From Roseivirga sp. (lineage in GTDB: Bacteria; Bacteroidota; Bacteroidia; Cytophagales; Cyclobacteriaceae): a stretch of 64,000 nucleotides of DNA. Each line of letters opens with the position of its first letter. Position 1 is the first letter of the stretch. Position numbers and translations under genes: made by a program. This document shows, one piece after another, positions 1-8,084 of the stretch. Below the pieces are notes generated by a model that did no database searches, was not told the origin of the DNA, and saw only the letters and a program-made list of their open reading frames with translations. The stretch lies in assembly GCA_021404565.1 (NCBI GenBank), contig JAAWWF010000011.1:62001-126000 (forward strand). The letters are read 5' to 3'.

Positions 1-364
1 CATTACCACCCTTTATCAGAAATACCTGATGATCTACGCCCTCAGCCCTTACTTCTGCAGTAATATTGTCTGCGGGTGTTTCCTGCTCGTTCAGAAATTC
101 CAGTGTGTAGGTATAACTCGCATTGGCAGAGAGGGTGAGATCATCTATGACAGGATTAGAACCACCGGGGCCATCAAGATCGCGAAAGCTCACATTTACT
201 ACATCGCTTGCCATGGCGGTGTTGGTAAAGGTCATATTAACGGTAGTAATCAATTCTTCTTCATTGACCTCTGTGGGATCTTCTGAGCTACAGGCTGTGC
301 CTGCCCATACCAGGATAATGGCAAGCCATAGGGGCTTTAGGTCAGTGTTTCTTATGCTTTTCAT
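1..364 (-). CDS. Lipoprotein, C-terminus outside the window
   Basis: The reading frame starts at the ATG read leftward from position 364 and stays open to the window edge, giving the first 121 residues. A purine-rich AAGGAAGG lies just before the start. The N-terminus has a short hydrophobic stretch ending in a lipobox-like TAC-SS, so the mature protein should be a lipoprotein cysteine-anchored in the cell envelope. The following part is beta-rich and contains the segment DLDGPGGSNPVIDD. From memory, similar small lipoproteins sit beside TonB-dependent receptors in other Bacteroidota; that neighbour would lie left of the window and cannot be checked here. It diverges from the metal efflux operon, with a palindrome at 463-477 between them. 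Function unknown. Confidence 0.7.
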   Translation of the reverse strand, partial: MKSIRNTDLKPLWLAIILVWAGTACSSEDPTEVNEEELITTVNMTFTNTAMASDVVNVSFRDLDGPGGSNPVIDDLTLSANASYTYTLEFLNEQETPADNITAEVRAEGVDHQVFLIKGGN

Positions 365-462
365 ATCCTTCCTTTCTGCGAAATATTAAAAATCATTCAA
401 TCGAATAGTTAAACTCTATTTGTCTATTGGTGGTTCGATTATATGCAACAATAATACACAGA

Positions 463-477
463 TGCAATATTGTTGCA
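463..477. promoter_or_regulatory. 7-1-7 palindrome, candidate Fur/Zur-family operator
   Basis: TGCAATATTGTTGCA is a 7-1-7 inverted repeat with one mismatch between the arms, the arrangement bound by Fur-superfamily metalloregulators. A partial third half-site, TGCAACAATA at 444-453, is a perfect inverted match to 468-477. The palindrome lies about 100 bp from the divergent lipoprotein start and about 115 bp from the metal efflux operon start. Assignment to a zinc or iron regulator is inference from architecture and context. Confidence 0.4.
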
Positions 478-589
478 ATAGTAGATGTAAACTTTCCGGT
501 CCTTCCCGATGATCGAATGCAGAGGCCTCATAAGGTTGTTGCTACTGGTCGAAAAACGTTTTATAAAATCCTCCGTATATTTACGCAGC

Positions 590-1000
590 TTGAAAAGAAC
601 AGCCACCATAGTCTTTACCCTGGTCTATTTTATCTCCACCTCCGGAGTGCTGATGGGACAACATCTTTGTATGGGCAGGGTAAAAGAGAGTGCCATTTTC
701 CAGAAAGTAATCACCGATTGCGGAATGGGCATGGAAGCCCACAAGGATATGGAGGGTTGCTGTGACGATGAGTGGTCGCTAGAAAAAGTCGAAGATGATC
801 AGCAAGTTACTGCCGGTAGCGATGCACCCAAAACAGCTTATCATTTGCTCTACGAGACTCCTTTGACAGAGTTGACACCTGCGCTGATTTCACAGGCTGA
901 CGAATTTGATGTAAGAAATACCGGACCGCCTGATATTCCCGAACCCGGGCTTTTCATTCTATATCAATCCCTCAAAATACCCTTTGCTTTACAATCCTGA
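590..1000 (+). CDS. HYC_CC_PP family metal-associated small protein
   Basis: A protein of about 136 residues from TTG at 590; an in-frame ATG at 509 would add 27 residues that look like a non-coding leader, so I prefer the TTG. A hydrophobic N-terminal segment (TIVFTLVYFISTSG) precedes the hallmarks of the Bacteroidota HYC_CC_PP family: a QHLC motif, a spaced CGM, a CC pair followed by acidic residues, and near the C-terminus a TGPPDIPEP segment. The family is known from metal-related gene neighbourhoods but has no assigned biochemical role. Cys and His spacing suggests metal binding in the periplasm. It is the first gene before the CusA-type pump, 168 bp upstream, and probably belongs to the same metal-responsive unit. 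Confidence 0.7.
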   Translation: MKRTATIVFTLVYFISTSGVLMGQHLCMGRVKESAIFQKVITDCGMGMEAHKDMEGCCDDEWSLEKVEDDQQVTAGSDAPKTAYHLLYETPLTELTPALISQADEFDVRNTGPPDIPEPGLFILYQSLKIPFALQS

Positions 1001-1015
1001 GATGTCTTGAAAGAC

Positions 1016-1095
1016 GTCATTCCGAGTAAGGTGAAACCTGACGAAGGAATCTCTGTGTATCAGAAGATTTCTTGTGGCTTCGCTATCGCAATGAC
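1016..1095. repeat. 80-bp intergenic palindromic element
   Basis: The ends GTCATT and AATGAC are perfect inverted repeats, and an inner pair (GAAGGAATCT against AGATTTCTTG) forms a second imperfect stem. The core wording (CATTCCGA ... GGAATCT ... CGCAATGAC) resembles dispersed intergenic repeats common in many bacterial genomes. It occupies most of the gap between the small cysteine protein gene and cusA, and could act as a transcript-stabilising or attenuating hairpin. Confidence 0.5.
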
Positions 1096-1139
1096 TCTAG
1101 GCTAAGATATCATTGCCCAATACCCTTGGGCTTCCCTTA

Positions 1140-1157
1140 TTTACATCCGATTGTAAA
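1140..1157. promoter_or_regulatory. TTTACA-N6-TGTAAA inverted repeat before cusA
   Basis: A perfect 6-6-6 palindrome ends 12 bp before the cusA ATG at 1169. Its position over the likely translation or promoter region fits an operator for the efflux operon. No regulator gene is present in the window, so the link is inference. Confidence 0.3.
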
Positions 1158-1168
1158 AGCAAAATTGA

Positions 1169-4100
1169 ATGATCAATACCCTTATTAAATTCTTTTTGGA
1201 AAACCGGTTGGTGACCCTGATCCTCATTGTGCTCCTGGTGGGCTGGGGTTTGGTGACAGCACCTTTTCAGTGGAACACCGGACTACCAGATGACCCTGTT
1301 CCGGTCGATGCCATTCCTGATATTGGTGAAAACCAGCAAATCGTCTATACAGAATGGAACGGGCGCTCACCTCAGGACATCGAAGATCAAATCACATATC
1401 CACTTACCTCTACCCTGTTGGGCGTTCCTGGCGTAAAAACGATCAGAAGCTCCTCCATCTTCGGAGTTTCGTCCATCTACCTCATTTTCGAAGAGAATGT
1501 GGAGTTTTACTGGAGTCGCAGCAGGATTCTGGAGAAGCTTAATTCCCTGCCCAAGGGGCTCTTGCCCGATGGAGTTCAACCCTCACTGGGTCCTGATGCG
1601 ACAGCCCTGGGCCAAATCTTCTGGTATACGATAGAGGGGCGTGATGAAAGCGGAAACCCGACAGGTGGCTGGGACCCTCAGGAGATCAGAACGGTGCAGG
1701 ACTATACGGTACGCTATGCCCTTGCCTCAGCCAGCGGAGTATCAGAAGTGGCCTCTGTTGGTGGTTTTGTAAAGGAGTATCAGGTTGATATCGACCCCGT
1801 GGCTATGGAGGGCTATGGAGTAACGCTTGCCCAAATTGTAAAAGCGGTGAAGGAAAGCAATCTCGACATTGGTGCCAAAACATTGGAAATCAATCAGGCC
1901 GAATACCTGGTGCGAGGCCTCGGTTATATCAAAAGCCTTGAAGACCTGGAAAACGCTCCGGTAAAAGTGGTAAACAATACCCCTGTGCTGTTAAAGGACG
2001 TAGCAAGGGTAAACCTGGGGCCGGCCAGCAGAAGGGGAGCCCTTGATAAATCAGGGGCAGAAGCAGTGGGGGGTGTGGTCATAGCCCGTTATGGCGCCAA
2101 CCCGCTGGAGGTGATTGATAATGTGAAAGGGAAGATAGCCAAGATCAGCGAAGGACTTCCGTCTAAATATCTCGCAGATGGAACGGAATCCAAACTCACG
2201 ATCGTACCATTCTATGATCGGACTAAACTGATAAAGGAAACGATCGGTACACTGGAAGAGGCATTGACCCTGGAGATTATCATTACGGTGGTAGTGGTTT
2301 TAGTGATGCTACTCAACCTGAGGGCCTCCATTCTCATCTCCTCACTCTTGCCCATCGCGGTATTGATGTCCTTTATTGCCATGCGGTATTTTGGTGTGGA
2401 TGCCAATATTGTGGCCCTTTCCGGCATAGCAATAGCCATTGGTACCATGGTGGATGTGGGAATTGTGCTCACTGAGAATGTTACCAGACATCTGGATATG
2501 AAGGATGATCGAAGGCTGGTTGACCTAATTTATGAAGCATCAAAAGAGGTAGCGCCTGCCATCATTACAGCCGTGATGACTACTGTTGTGAGCTTTATCC
2601 CGGTCTTTACCCTGGAGGCGGCTGAAGGTAAACTTTTCAGACCCCTGGCTTTTACAAAGACCTTTGCCTTGCTGGCTGCGATTTTAGTTGCCTTGTTAGT
2701 GCTGCCTACTCTTGCCTATTGGTTCTTCGGTTACAAACCTAAGAAGCAATGGATAAAACTGGTGCTGAACACCGGACTGTTGATTTTCGGGATCTGGATC
2801 TTAGCCTTAGGGCACTCTCTGGCAGCTTTTGTCATTCTTGCTTTTGCCCTGCTTAACCTCATCCGTCATTTCGCATCTCGACTGAAAGGCTATCTGAAAT
2901 ATGCCGATGTAATCATTCCACTTGTGGCAATAACCGGTTTACTCAGTCGGGAATGGTTGCCCCTGGGAGTGGAGGTAAGTGGTTTCACGAATTTCCTCTT
3001 TGTAGCCCTGATTATCGGATTGACGTTAGGAGTCTTTAGTCTTTTCATTAAGCTATATCCAATGATTCTTGGCTGGTGCCTGGAGCATCGATTGACCTTT
3101 CTGCTACTTCCTGCATTTATTATACTATTGGGTACTACCATTTGGCTGGGCTTCGATCGTGTTTTCAGTTTTATTCCTGCCACATTTGGCAATGGTGTCA
3201 AAGCCAAAAAGGTTTATTCCAGGCTTGCCCACTCCTTTCCGGGAGTTGGTAAGGAGTTTATGCCATCACTGGATGAAGGAGCTTTTCTGCTAATGCCTAC
3301 CTCCATGCCTCACGCTGGTATGGAGCAAAACAAACAGGTATTGAGAATGCTCGACATGGCCGTGACAGCCATCCCTGAAGTAGAATCGGTAGTGGGTAAG
3401 TTGGGGAGAACGGAAAGTGCGCTGGACCCGGCACCCATTTCCATGTACGAAAACCTGATCAATTATAAGAGCGAATACCTCACCGATGAAAATGGCAGAA
3501 GGCTTCGATTCAAAAAGGAAAATGATGAATTCACAAGGGATGAAACCGGGCAACTCGTGCCTGATCCTAAGGGTGAATATTTTCGTCAGTGGAGAGATGA
3601 GATCAAATCTCCTGATGATATCTGGAATGAGGTGGTAAAGGTCACCAAACTACCGGGGGTCACCTCTGCGCCCAAGCTGCAGCCCATCGAAACCAGGCTG
3701 GTAATGCTTCAAACAGGAATGAGGGCGCCTATGGGTCTGAAGGTAAAAGGCCCTGACCTGGCAACGATAGAGACTGTAGGACTGAGAATGGAACAAATCC
3801 TCAAAGAAATTCCCTCGGTGAAATCTGAAGCTGTTTTTGCAGAGCGTATTGTGGGCAAACCCTACTTATTGATGGAGCTGATAAGAGATGAGTTGGCGCG
3901 CTATGGTTTGACTGTCGCTAAAGTGCAGGAATATCTTCAGGTAGCTGTAGGCGGTATGCAATTATCGACCACGGTAGAGGGCAGAGAACGGCACCCCATT
4001 AGGGTACGCTACCCCAGAGAGCTCAGAAATGATCCTGAGGCGTTGGAAAATATCCTGATTCCCGTATCTGATAAGCGCAGCATTCCTTTAGGAGAGCTGG

Positions 4101-4915
4101 CCACTATTACTTATCAGCAAGGTCCGCAAATGATTAAGAGCGAAGACACCTTTCTGGTGGGCTATGTGATCTTCGATAAACGCGATGGTTTTGCAGAAAC
4201 CCAGGTAGTTGAGCTGATACAGACTGTAATCAATGAAAAGGTGGCCTCCGGAGAGCTCGTTATACCCGCTGGGGTTTCTTACGAGTTTGCCGGTAATTAT
4301 CAGAATCAGGTGCGGGCAGAAGCAAGGTTGGCCCTGGTCATTCCCGTTGTATTGATAGTTATTTTCCTGATCCTGTATTTCCAGTTCAAATCGGTGGCCG
4401 TATCACTGATGGTATTCAGTGGGGTAGCGGTGGCTTTTGGTGGAGGCTTTTTAATGCTTTGGCTTTATGGTCGGGAAGGCTTTATGGATTTCAGCCTCTT
4501 TGATACCAACATGAGAGATCTTTTCCAGATCGCACCGCTTAACCTAAGCGTGGCCGTGTGGGTAGGGTTTATCGCTCTTTTTGGCATTGCCACTGATGAT
4601 GGGGTGCTGATGGCCACCTACCTCAAACAATCTTTTGAGAAGCAGAAGAAACACGATAAGGACAGTATCAAAGCTCGGGTGATCGAAGCAGGAAAAAAGA
4701 GAGTACGCCCTTGCCTGATGACCACGGCTACTACCTTGCTGGCCTTACTGCCTATTCTTACTTCCACAGGTAGAGGTTCCGATGTTATGATCCCGATGGC
4801 CATTCCTTCTTTCGGAGGCATGCTCATTGCGCTGATCACATTGTTTGTCGTTCCTGTGCTCTACTCTTATTACATGGAGTGGCAGGTTAAATCATCTAAA
4901 GAGATAACAGAATGA
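1169..4915 (+). CDS. cusA: CusA/CzcA-family heavy-metal efflux RND pump
   Basis: A 1,248-residue inner-membrane proton-driven pump that exports metal ions (Cu/Ag or Zn/Co/Cd class) through a tripartite envelope complex. The start shows the family signature of one transmembrane helix followed by DAIPDIGENQ and a porter domain (GVPGVKTIRS). The TM4 relay region GTMVDVGIVLTEN carries Asp429 and Glu436, and the TM10-11 region has FGIATDDGVL. Residues about 525-645 form an extra hydrophobic block, making the protein longer than the usual ~1,040 residues; longer versions with this insert occur in Bacteroidota CusA homologues. The stop overlaps the next start (ATGA), so translation is coupled. Metal specificity cannot be read with certainty; CusB-type and DUF3347 partners favour copper or silver. 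Confidence 0.93.
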   Translation: MINTLIKFFLENRLVTLILIVLLVGWGLVTAPFQWNTGLPDDPVPVDAIPDIGENQQIVYTEWNGRSPQDIEDQITYPLTSTLLGVPGVKTIRSSSIFGVSSIYLIFEENVEFYWSRSRILEKLNSLPKGLLPDGVQPSLGPDATALGQIFWYTIEGRDESGNPTGGWDPQEIRTVQDYTVRYALASASGVSEVASVGGFVKEYQVDIDPVAMEGYGVTLAQIVKAVKESNLDIGAKTLEINQAEYLVRGLGYIKSLEDLENAPVKVVNNTPVLLKDVARVNLGPASRRGALDKSGAEAVGGVVIARYGANPLEVIDNVKGKIAKISEGLPSKYLADGTESKLTIVPFYDRTKLIKETIGTLEEALTLEIIITVVVVLVMLLNLRASILISSLLPIAVLMSFIAMRYFGVDANIVALSGIAIAIGTMVDVGIVLTENVTRHLDMKDDRRLVDLIYEASKEVAPAIITAVMTTVVSFIPVFTLEAAEGKLFRPLAFTKTFALLAAILVALLVLPTLAYWFFGYKPKKQWIKLVLNTGLLIFGIWILALGHSLAAFVILAFALLNLIRHFASRLKGYLKYADVIIPLVAITGLLSREWLPLGVEVSGFTNFLFVALIIGLTLGVFSLFIKLYPMILGWCLEHRLTFLLLPAFIILLGTTIWLGFDRVFSFIPATFGNGVKAKKVYSRLAHSFPGVGKEFMPSLDEGAFLLMPTSMPHAGMEQNKQVLRMLDMAVTAIPEVESVVGKLGRTESALDPAPISMYENLINYKSEYLTDENGRRLRFKKENDEFTRDETGQLVPDPKGEYFRQWRDEIKSPDDIWNEVVKVTKLPGVTSAPKLQPIETRLVMLQTGMRAPMGLKVKGPDLATIETVGLRMEQILKEIPSVKSEAVFAERIVGKPYLLMELIRDELARYGLTVAKVQEYLQVAVGGMQLSTTVEGRERHPIRVRYPRELRNDPEALENILIPVSDKRSIPLGELATITYQQGPQMIKSEDTFLVGYVIFDKRDGFAETQVVELIQTVINEKVASGELVIPAGVSYEFAGNYQNQVRAEARLALVIPVVLIVIFLILYFQFKSVAVSLMVFSGVAVAFGGGFLMLWLYGREGFMDFSLFDTNMRDLFQIAPLNLSVAVWVGFIALFGIATDDGVLMATYLKQSFEKQKKHDKDSIKARVIEAGKKRVRPCLMTTATTLLALLPILTSTGRGSDVMIPMAIPSFGGMLIALITLFVVPVLYSYYMEWQVKSSKEITE

Positions 4916-5640
4916 GCTCATTCAAATCATATATAATCTTAATACTGCTGACTATCACCTTTTGTGCTTTTAGTCAAGACACTTCTAATAGCCTGGTAAG
5001 CCATTATGGCATTCTGCGAGAGATTATGAGGGAGCAGAAACTTGATGCCAATGCCGACCTGCGTGATTTTGCTCACACTAAAAATCTTTATGCCATGGGA
5101 GCGCTGGAAGGTCTGGCCGGAGAAATACTCATCATCAATGGTCAGCCCTTTAACGGTATTGCTGAAAATGGCAAGCTGAGGATAGAAAAATCCTTCGAAC
5201 GAAAAGCGACACTACTAGTGTCTGCGCAGGTAACAGATTGGTCTGAAACCAAAGTAGAAGTGAATGTTGGCGACTTGAAAGAGCTTGAGATGGAAATTAA
5301 GCGGATGGCTTTGGCAAATAACATAGACACCAGTGAAGCATTTCCGTTTTTAATAAAGGGAACCGCCAAACAACTTGAATGGCATGTGATCAATGCGGCT
5401 GAGGCCAGTGAAAAAACACATGAGGCATTTAAAGAAGCAGGGCTTAAGGGGAATGATATGGATCAAAACGTAGAGATTCTGGGTTTCTATTCTGAAAACC
5501 ACCAGGGGATTTTTACCCACCATGGAAGCTTCCTTCACCTGCACTTTAAGGACCGGGACGATACGAAAATGGGTCATGTAGATAATCTGATGTTGAACGG
5601 AAGTGTTACGGTAATGCTTCCCAAAACCGAGAAGCCATGA
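4912..5640 (+). CDS. Exported acetolactate-decarboxylase-family protein
   Basis: A 242-residue protein with a signal peptide (cleavage near AFSQ-DTS), so it should act in the periplasm, unlike typical cytoplasmic alpha-acetolactate decarboxylases. The family pattern is clear: YGILREIM near residue 32, GALEGLAGEILII with Glu71 at the position of the family's active-site Glu, and HLHF at 209-212 followed by GHV at 221, giving the zinc ligands His209, His211 and His222 with H-x-H-x10-H spacing. The classical enzyme turns acetolactate into acetoin. Overlaps of 4 bp with both cusA and the tolC-like gene place it firmly in the metal efflux operon, where acetoin synthesis makes little sense; a metal-binding role is an alternative. 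Fold assignment is good, reaction uncertain. Confidence 0.75.
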   Translation: MSSFKSYIILILLTITFCAFSQDTSNSLVSHYGILREIMREQKLDANADLRDFAHTKNLYAMGALEGLAGEILIINGQPFNGIAENGKLRIEKSFERKATLLVSAQVTDWSETKVEVNVGDLKELEMEIKRMALANNIDTSEAFPFLIKGTAKQLEWHVINAAEASEKTHEAFKEAGLKGNDMDQNVEILGFYSENHQGIFTHHGSFLHLHFKDRDDTKMGHVDNLMLNGSVTVMLPKTEKP

Positions 5641-6872
5641 AAAGAATCAAATGGATTTTTATCCTGAGCTTTCTGGTAACGGGACTGCAGGCTCAAAACT
5701 CACTTCCAGACTATTTGGTGATGGCAGCCGAACAAAACCCTGGACTGAAGGCAAAGTACAATCTGTACCTGGCTGCACTGGAAAATGTTAATCAGCAGGG
5801 AGCACTGCCTGACCCCACACTCAGCTTCGGTTACTTTATTTCACCGGTTGAGACCAGGGTAGGACCTCAAAGGTTTAAGCTGTCTTTATCACAGATGTTT
5901 CCCTGGAAGGGCACGCTGAAAACCAGAGAGCAGGCTAGTGCGGCAGTGGCCAAAGTGCGGTATGAAGAATTTCAGGAAGCGAAAAACCAGCTCTTTCTGG
6001 AAGTAAAGACCAAATGGCTTGCCCTGTATGAGTTGAACGAGGAAATCAGGATCAACCAGGCCAATCTGGAAATATTGAAGTCGTACGAACCTGTCACCAA
6101 AACCAAGTACGAAGCAAACCTGGTTTCCCTTGCCGATCTGATCAGGGTGCAGATTAAGGTAGAAGATGCCATAACACAGCTGAAACTTTTGGAACTCAAA
6201 AGAATTCCACTTCTCAGTGATTTTAATACGCTATTGAACAGAGCGCTTGATACAGCGGTGAATGTTAATCAGGAGCTATCAACTAATGGACCGGAGCTGA
6301 GCTTGGACACTGCACTTTCGAATCAACCCGGAATCCTGGCAGCAAAAGCCGGACTGGAAGAGGCCGATGCCAGAATCAAACTGGCAGACCTCAAGCGCAA
6401 GCCCAATCTGGGTTTTGGCCTGGATTACGCCTTTGTCAGCAAGCGTAGTGATATGAATGTATCTGACAATGGTAAGGATATATTGATGCCAATGGTGTCC
6501 CTAAGCCTGCCCATTTTTCGTAAGAAGAATGCTTCAGTTAAAAAGGAAGCAGAGCTTAAGAAAGAGAGTCTTACAGCTGGTTTGGAAATGGAAGAGAATC
6601 AGGTGAAGAACAAATGGATGAAAGCCGACTACCAGATCGATAAAGCTGATACAGAGATCGAACTCTATCGCGTTGAGATTGAGAAGACCAATCTGCTGCT
6701 TCGGTTACTGACCACCGAGTACAGCAATGACAATAGAAATTTCGAAGAGCTTTTGATCACACAACAGCGGCTGCTTCAGTTACAACTGGCACAAGTACGG
6801 GCTGAAGTGAATGATCAGGAAGCCCGATTTCAAAAGGAGTATTTAGCCGGGACCTTATTAAACCAAAATTGA
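5637..6872 (+). CDS. TolC/CusC-family outer-membrane efflux channel
   Basis: A 411-residue outer-membrane factor with a signal peptide ending near GLQAQ. It shows the TolC repeat architecture: two halves of long alpha-helical segments rich in Gln, Glu, Lys and Leu, separated by beta-strand parts such as PTLSFGYFISPV and NLGFGLDYAF. The trimer would form a barrel in the outer membrane and a helical tunnel in the periplasm receiving metal from the RND pump and adaptor. It overlaps its upstream neighbour by 4 bp, and its TGA overlaps the ATG of the next gene. Length fits the shorter Bacteroidota CusC-like members. I am confident of the family. Confidence 0.9.
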   Translation: MKRIKWIFILSFLVTGLQAQNSLPDYLVMAAEQNPGLKAKYNLYLAALENVNQQGALPDPTLSFGYFISPVETRVGPQRFKLSLSQMFPWKGTLKTREQASAAVAKVRYEEFQEAKNQLFLEVKTKWLALYELNEEIRINQANLEILKSYEPVTKTKYEANLVSLADLIRVQIKVEDAITQLKLLELKRIPLLSDFNTLLNRALDTAVNVNQELSTNGPELSLDTALSNQPGILAAKAGLEEADARIKLADLKRKPNLGFGLDYAFVSKRSDMNVSDNGKDILMPMVSLSLPIFRKKNASVKKEAELKKESLTAGLEMEENQVKNKWMKADYQIDKADTEIELYRVEIEKTNLLLRLLTTEYSNDNRNFEELLITQQRLLQLQLAQVRAEVNDQEARFQKEYLAGTLLNQN

Positions 6873-8080
6873 TGAAAAAGACATTTTTACTACTGATAGG
6901 CCTGTTGACATTACTGTCTTGCAGTCAGGAAGAGCCCAAGGCGATAGAGTCGGTAATTTCTCCTTCGGGTGATAATAGCAGCCTGCCTCGCCTGGTCACG
7001 AGTACTTCAGGTGATGTATATCTCTCATGGGTTGAAAAAGGATCCAATAAGTCAAGTGAGCTGCTTTATGCCAGGTTGACGAATGATAACTGGAGTGCAC
7101 CAAAGTCTGTTGCCAAAGGGAACAACTGGTTTGTCAATTGGGCTGATTTTCCCTCACTGATGGTAAACAATGAGCAGATGGCTGCCCATTGGCTCCAAAA
7201 AAGTGATCAGGGTACTTATGACTATGATGTGCGGGTCAGTTTTTCCAATAACTCAGGCGAGACCTGGAATGAGAGCATTGTCCCTCATAAGGACGGGATT
7301 CCTGCTGAACACGGCTTTGTCAGTATGCTGCCTATGGAAGATGGCAAAACCTTTATCACCTGGCTCGATGGCAGAAATACCAAGGGTGGAGGGCATGATG
7401 AAGGAGGCCATAGTGGTTCAGGAGCCATGACTTTACGGGCGGGTATTTTCGATCGAGACGGTTCTACTATCAATGAATGGGAGCTAGATGACCGAATCTG
7501 TGATTGCTGTCAGACCGGGGCCGCCATGACTGATCAGGGACCCGTGGTGGTTTACCGCGACAGATCGGAGAGTGAAATACGTGATATGTCTATTGTAAGA
7601 TTAGTGGGAGATAGCTGGACCGAGCCAATGCCGCTGGCCATAGAGCTCTGGGAAATGCCTGGTTGTCCGGTAAACGGACCTGCCATTGCAGCCCGGGGAA
7701 ATAATGTGGCCTCAGCATGGTTTACCGCCAAGGGTGGCTTTGCTCAGGTTAAGATCGCTTTTTCCACTGATGCCGGAGCCTCTTTCGGCTCAGCAAGCGT
7801 GGTAAGCGAGGGCATCACCAATGGCCGGGTAGGAATCACTTATCTGGGAAATGGCACGGTAGCCGTTAGCTGGATGGATAGTAAGGATGATCTGGCCCTG
7901 GTGATGGTGGCCAATTATGACGAACAAGGTACACTGCTCAAAAAAATGCAAGTGGCCCAAACCTCGGCCAGCAGAGCCAGTGGTTTTCCGGTGATTACGA
8001 GCAGGGGCAACGAGGTCTTTATGGCCTGGACGGAGACGGCAGAAATAACAAAAGTGAAAACAGCGAAAATAAATCTATAA
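6872..8080 (+). CDS. Propeller-type lipoprotein in the metal efflux operon
   Basis: A lipoprotein of 402 residues from the ATG at 6872, overlapping the preceding stop; an in-frame TTG at 6869 is less likely. The signal ends in a lipobox (LTLLSC-SQEE). The rest has repeated beta-propeller elements of sialidase/BNR type: VYLSWVEKG, VSFSNNSGETWN, AFSTDAGASFGSA and VFMAWTE. Unusual for a propeller are a His-rich loop (GGGHDEGGHSG), a cysteine cluster (ICDCCQTG) and MPGCPVNGP, which look like soft-metal ligands. Together with its place between the channel and adaptor genes this suggests a periplasmic metal-binding accessory, not a glycosidase. That function is inferred. Neither a reaction nor a partner can be named from the sequence. 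Confidence 0.72.
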   Translation: MKKTFLLLIGLLTLLSCSQEEPKAIESVISPSGDNSSLPRLVTSTSGDVYLSWVEKGSNKSSELLYARLTNDNWSAPKSVAKGNNWFVNWADFPSLMVNNEQMAAHWLQKSDQGTYDYDVRVSFSNNSGETWNESIVPHKDGIPAEHGFVSMLPMEDGKTFITWLDGRNTKGGGHDEGGHSGSGAMTLRAGIFDRDGSTINEWELDDRICDCCQTGAAMTDQGPVVVYRDRSESEIRDMSIVRLVGDSWTEPMPLAIELWEMPGCPVNGPAIAARGNNVASAWFTAKGGFAQVKIAFSTDAGASFGSASVVSEGITNGRVGITYLGNGTVAVSWMDSKDDLALVMVANYDEQGTLLKKMQVAQTSASRASGFPVITSRGNEVFMAWTETAEITKVKTAKINL

Positions 8081-8084
8081 ACTC

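Noticed and set aside
427-765. A 112-codon plus-strand frame overlapping the HYC_CC_PP gene
   Set aside because: It covers the palindromic regulatory region and out-of-frame coding DNA and has no family signature.
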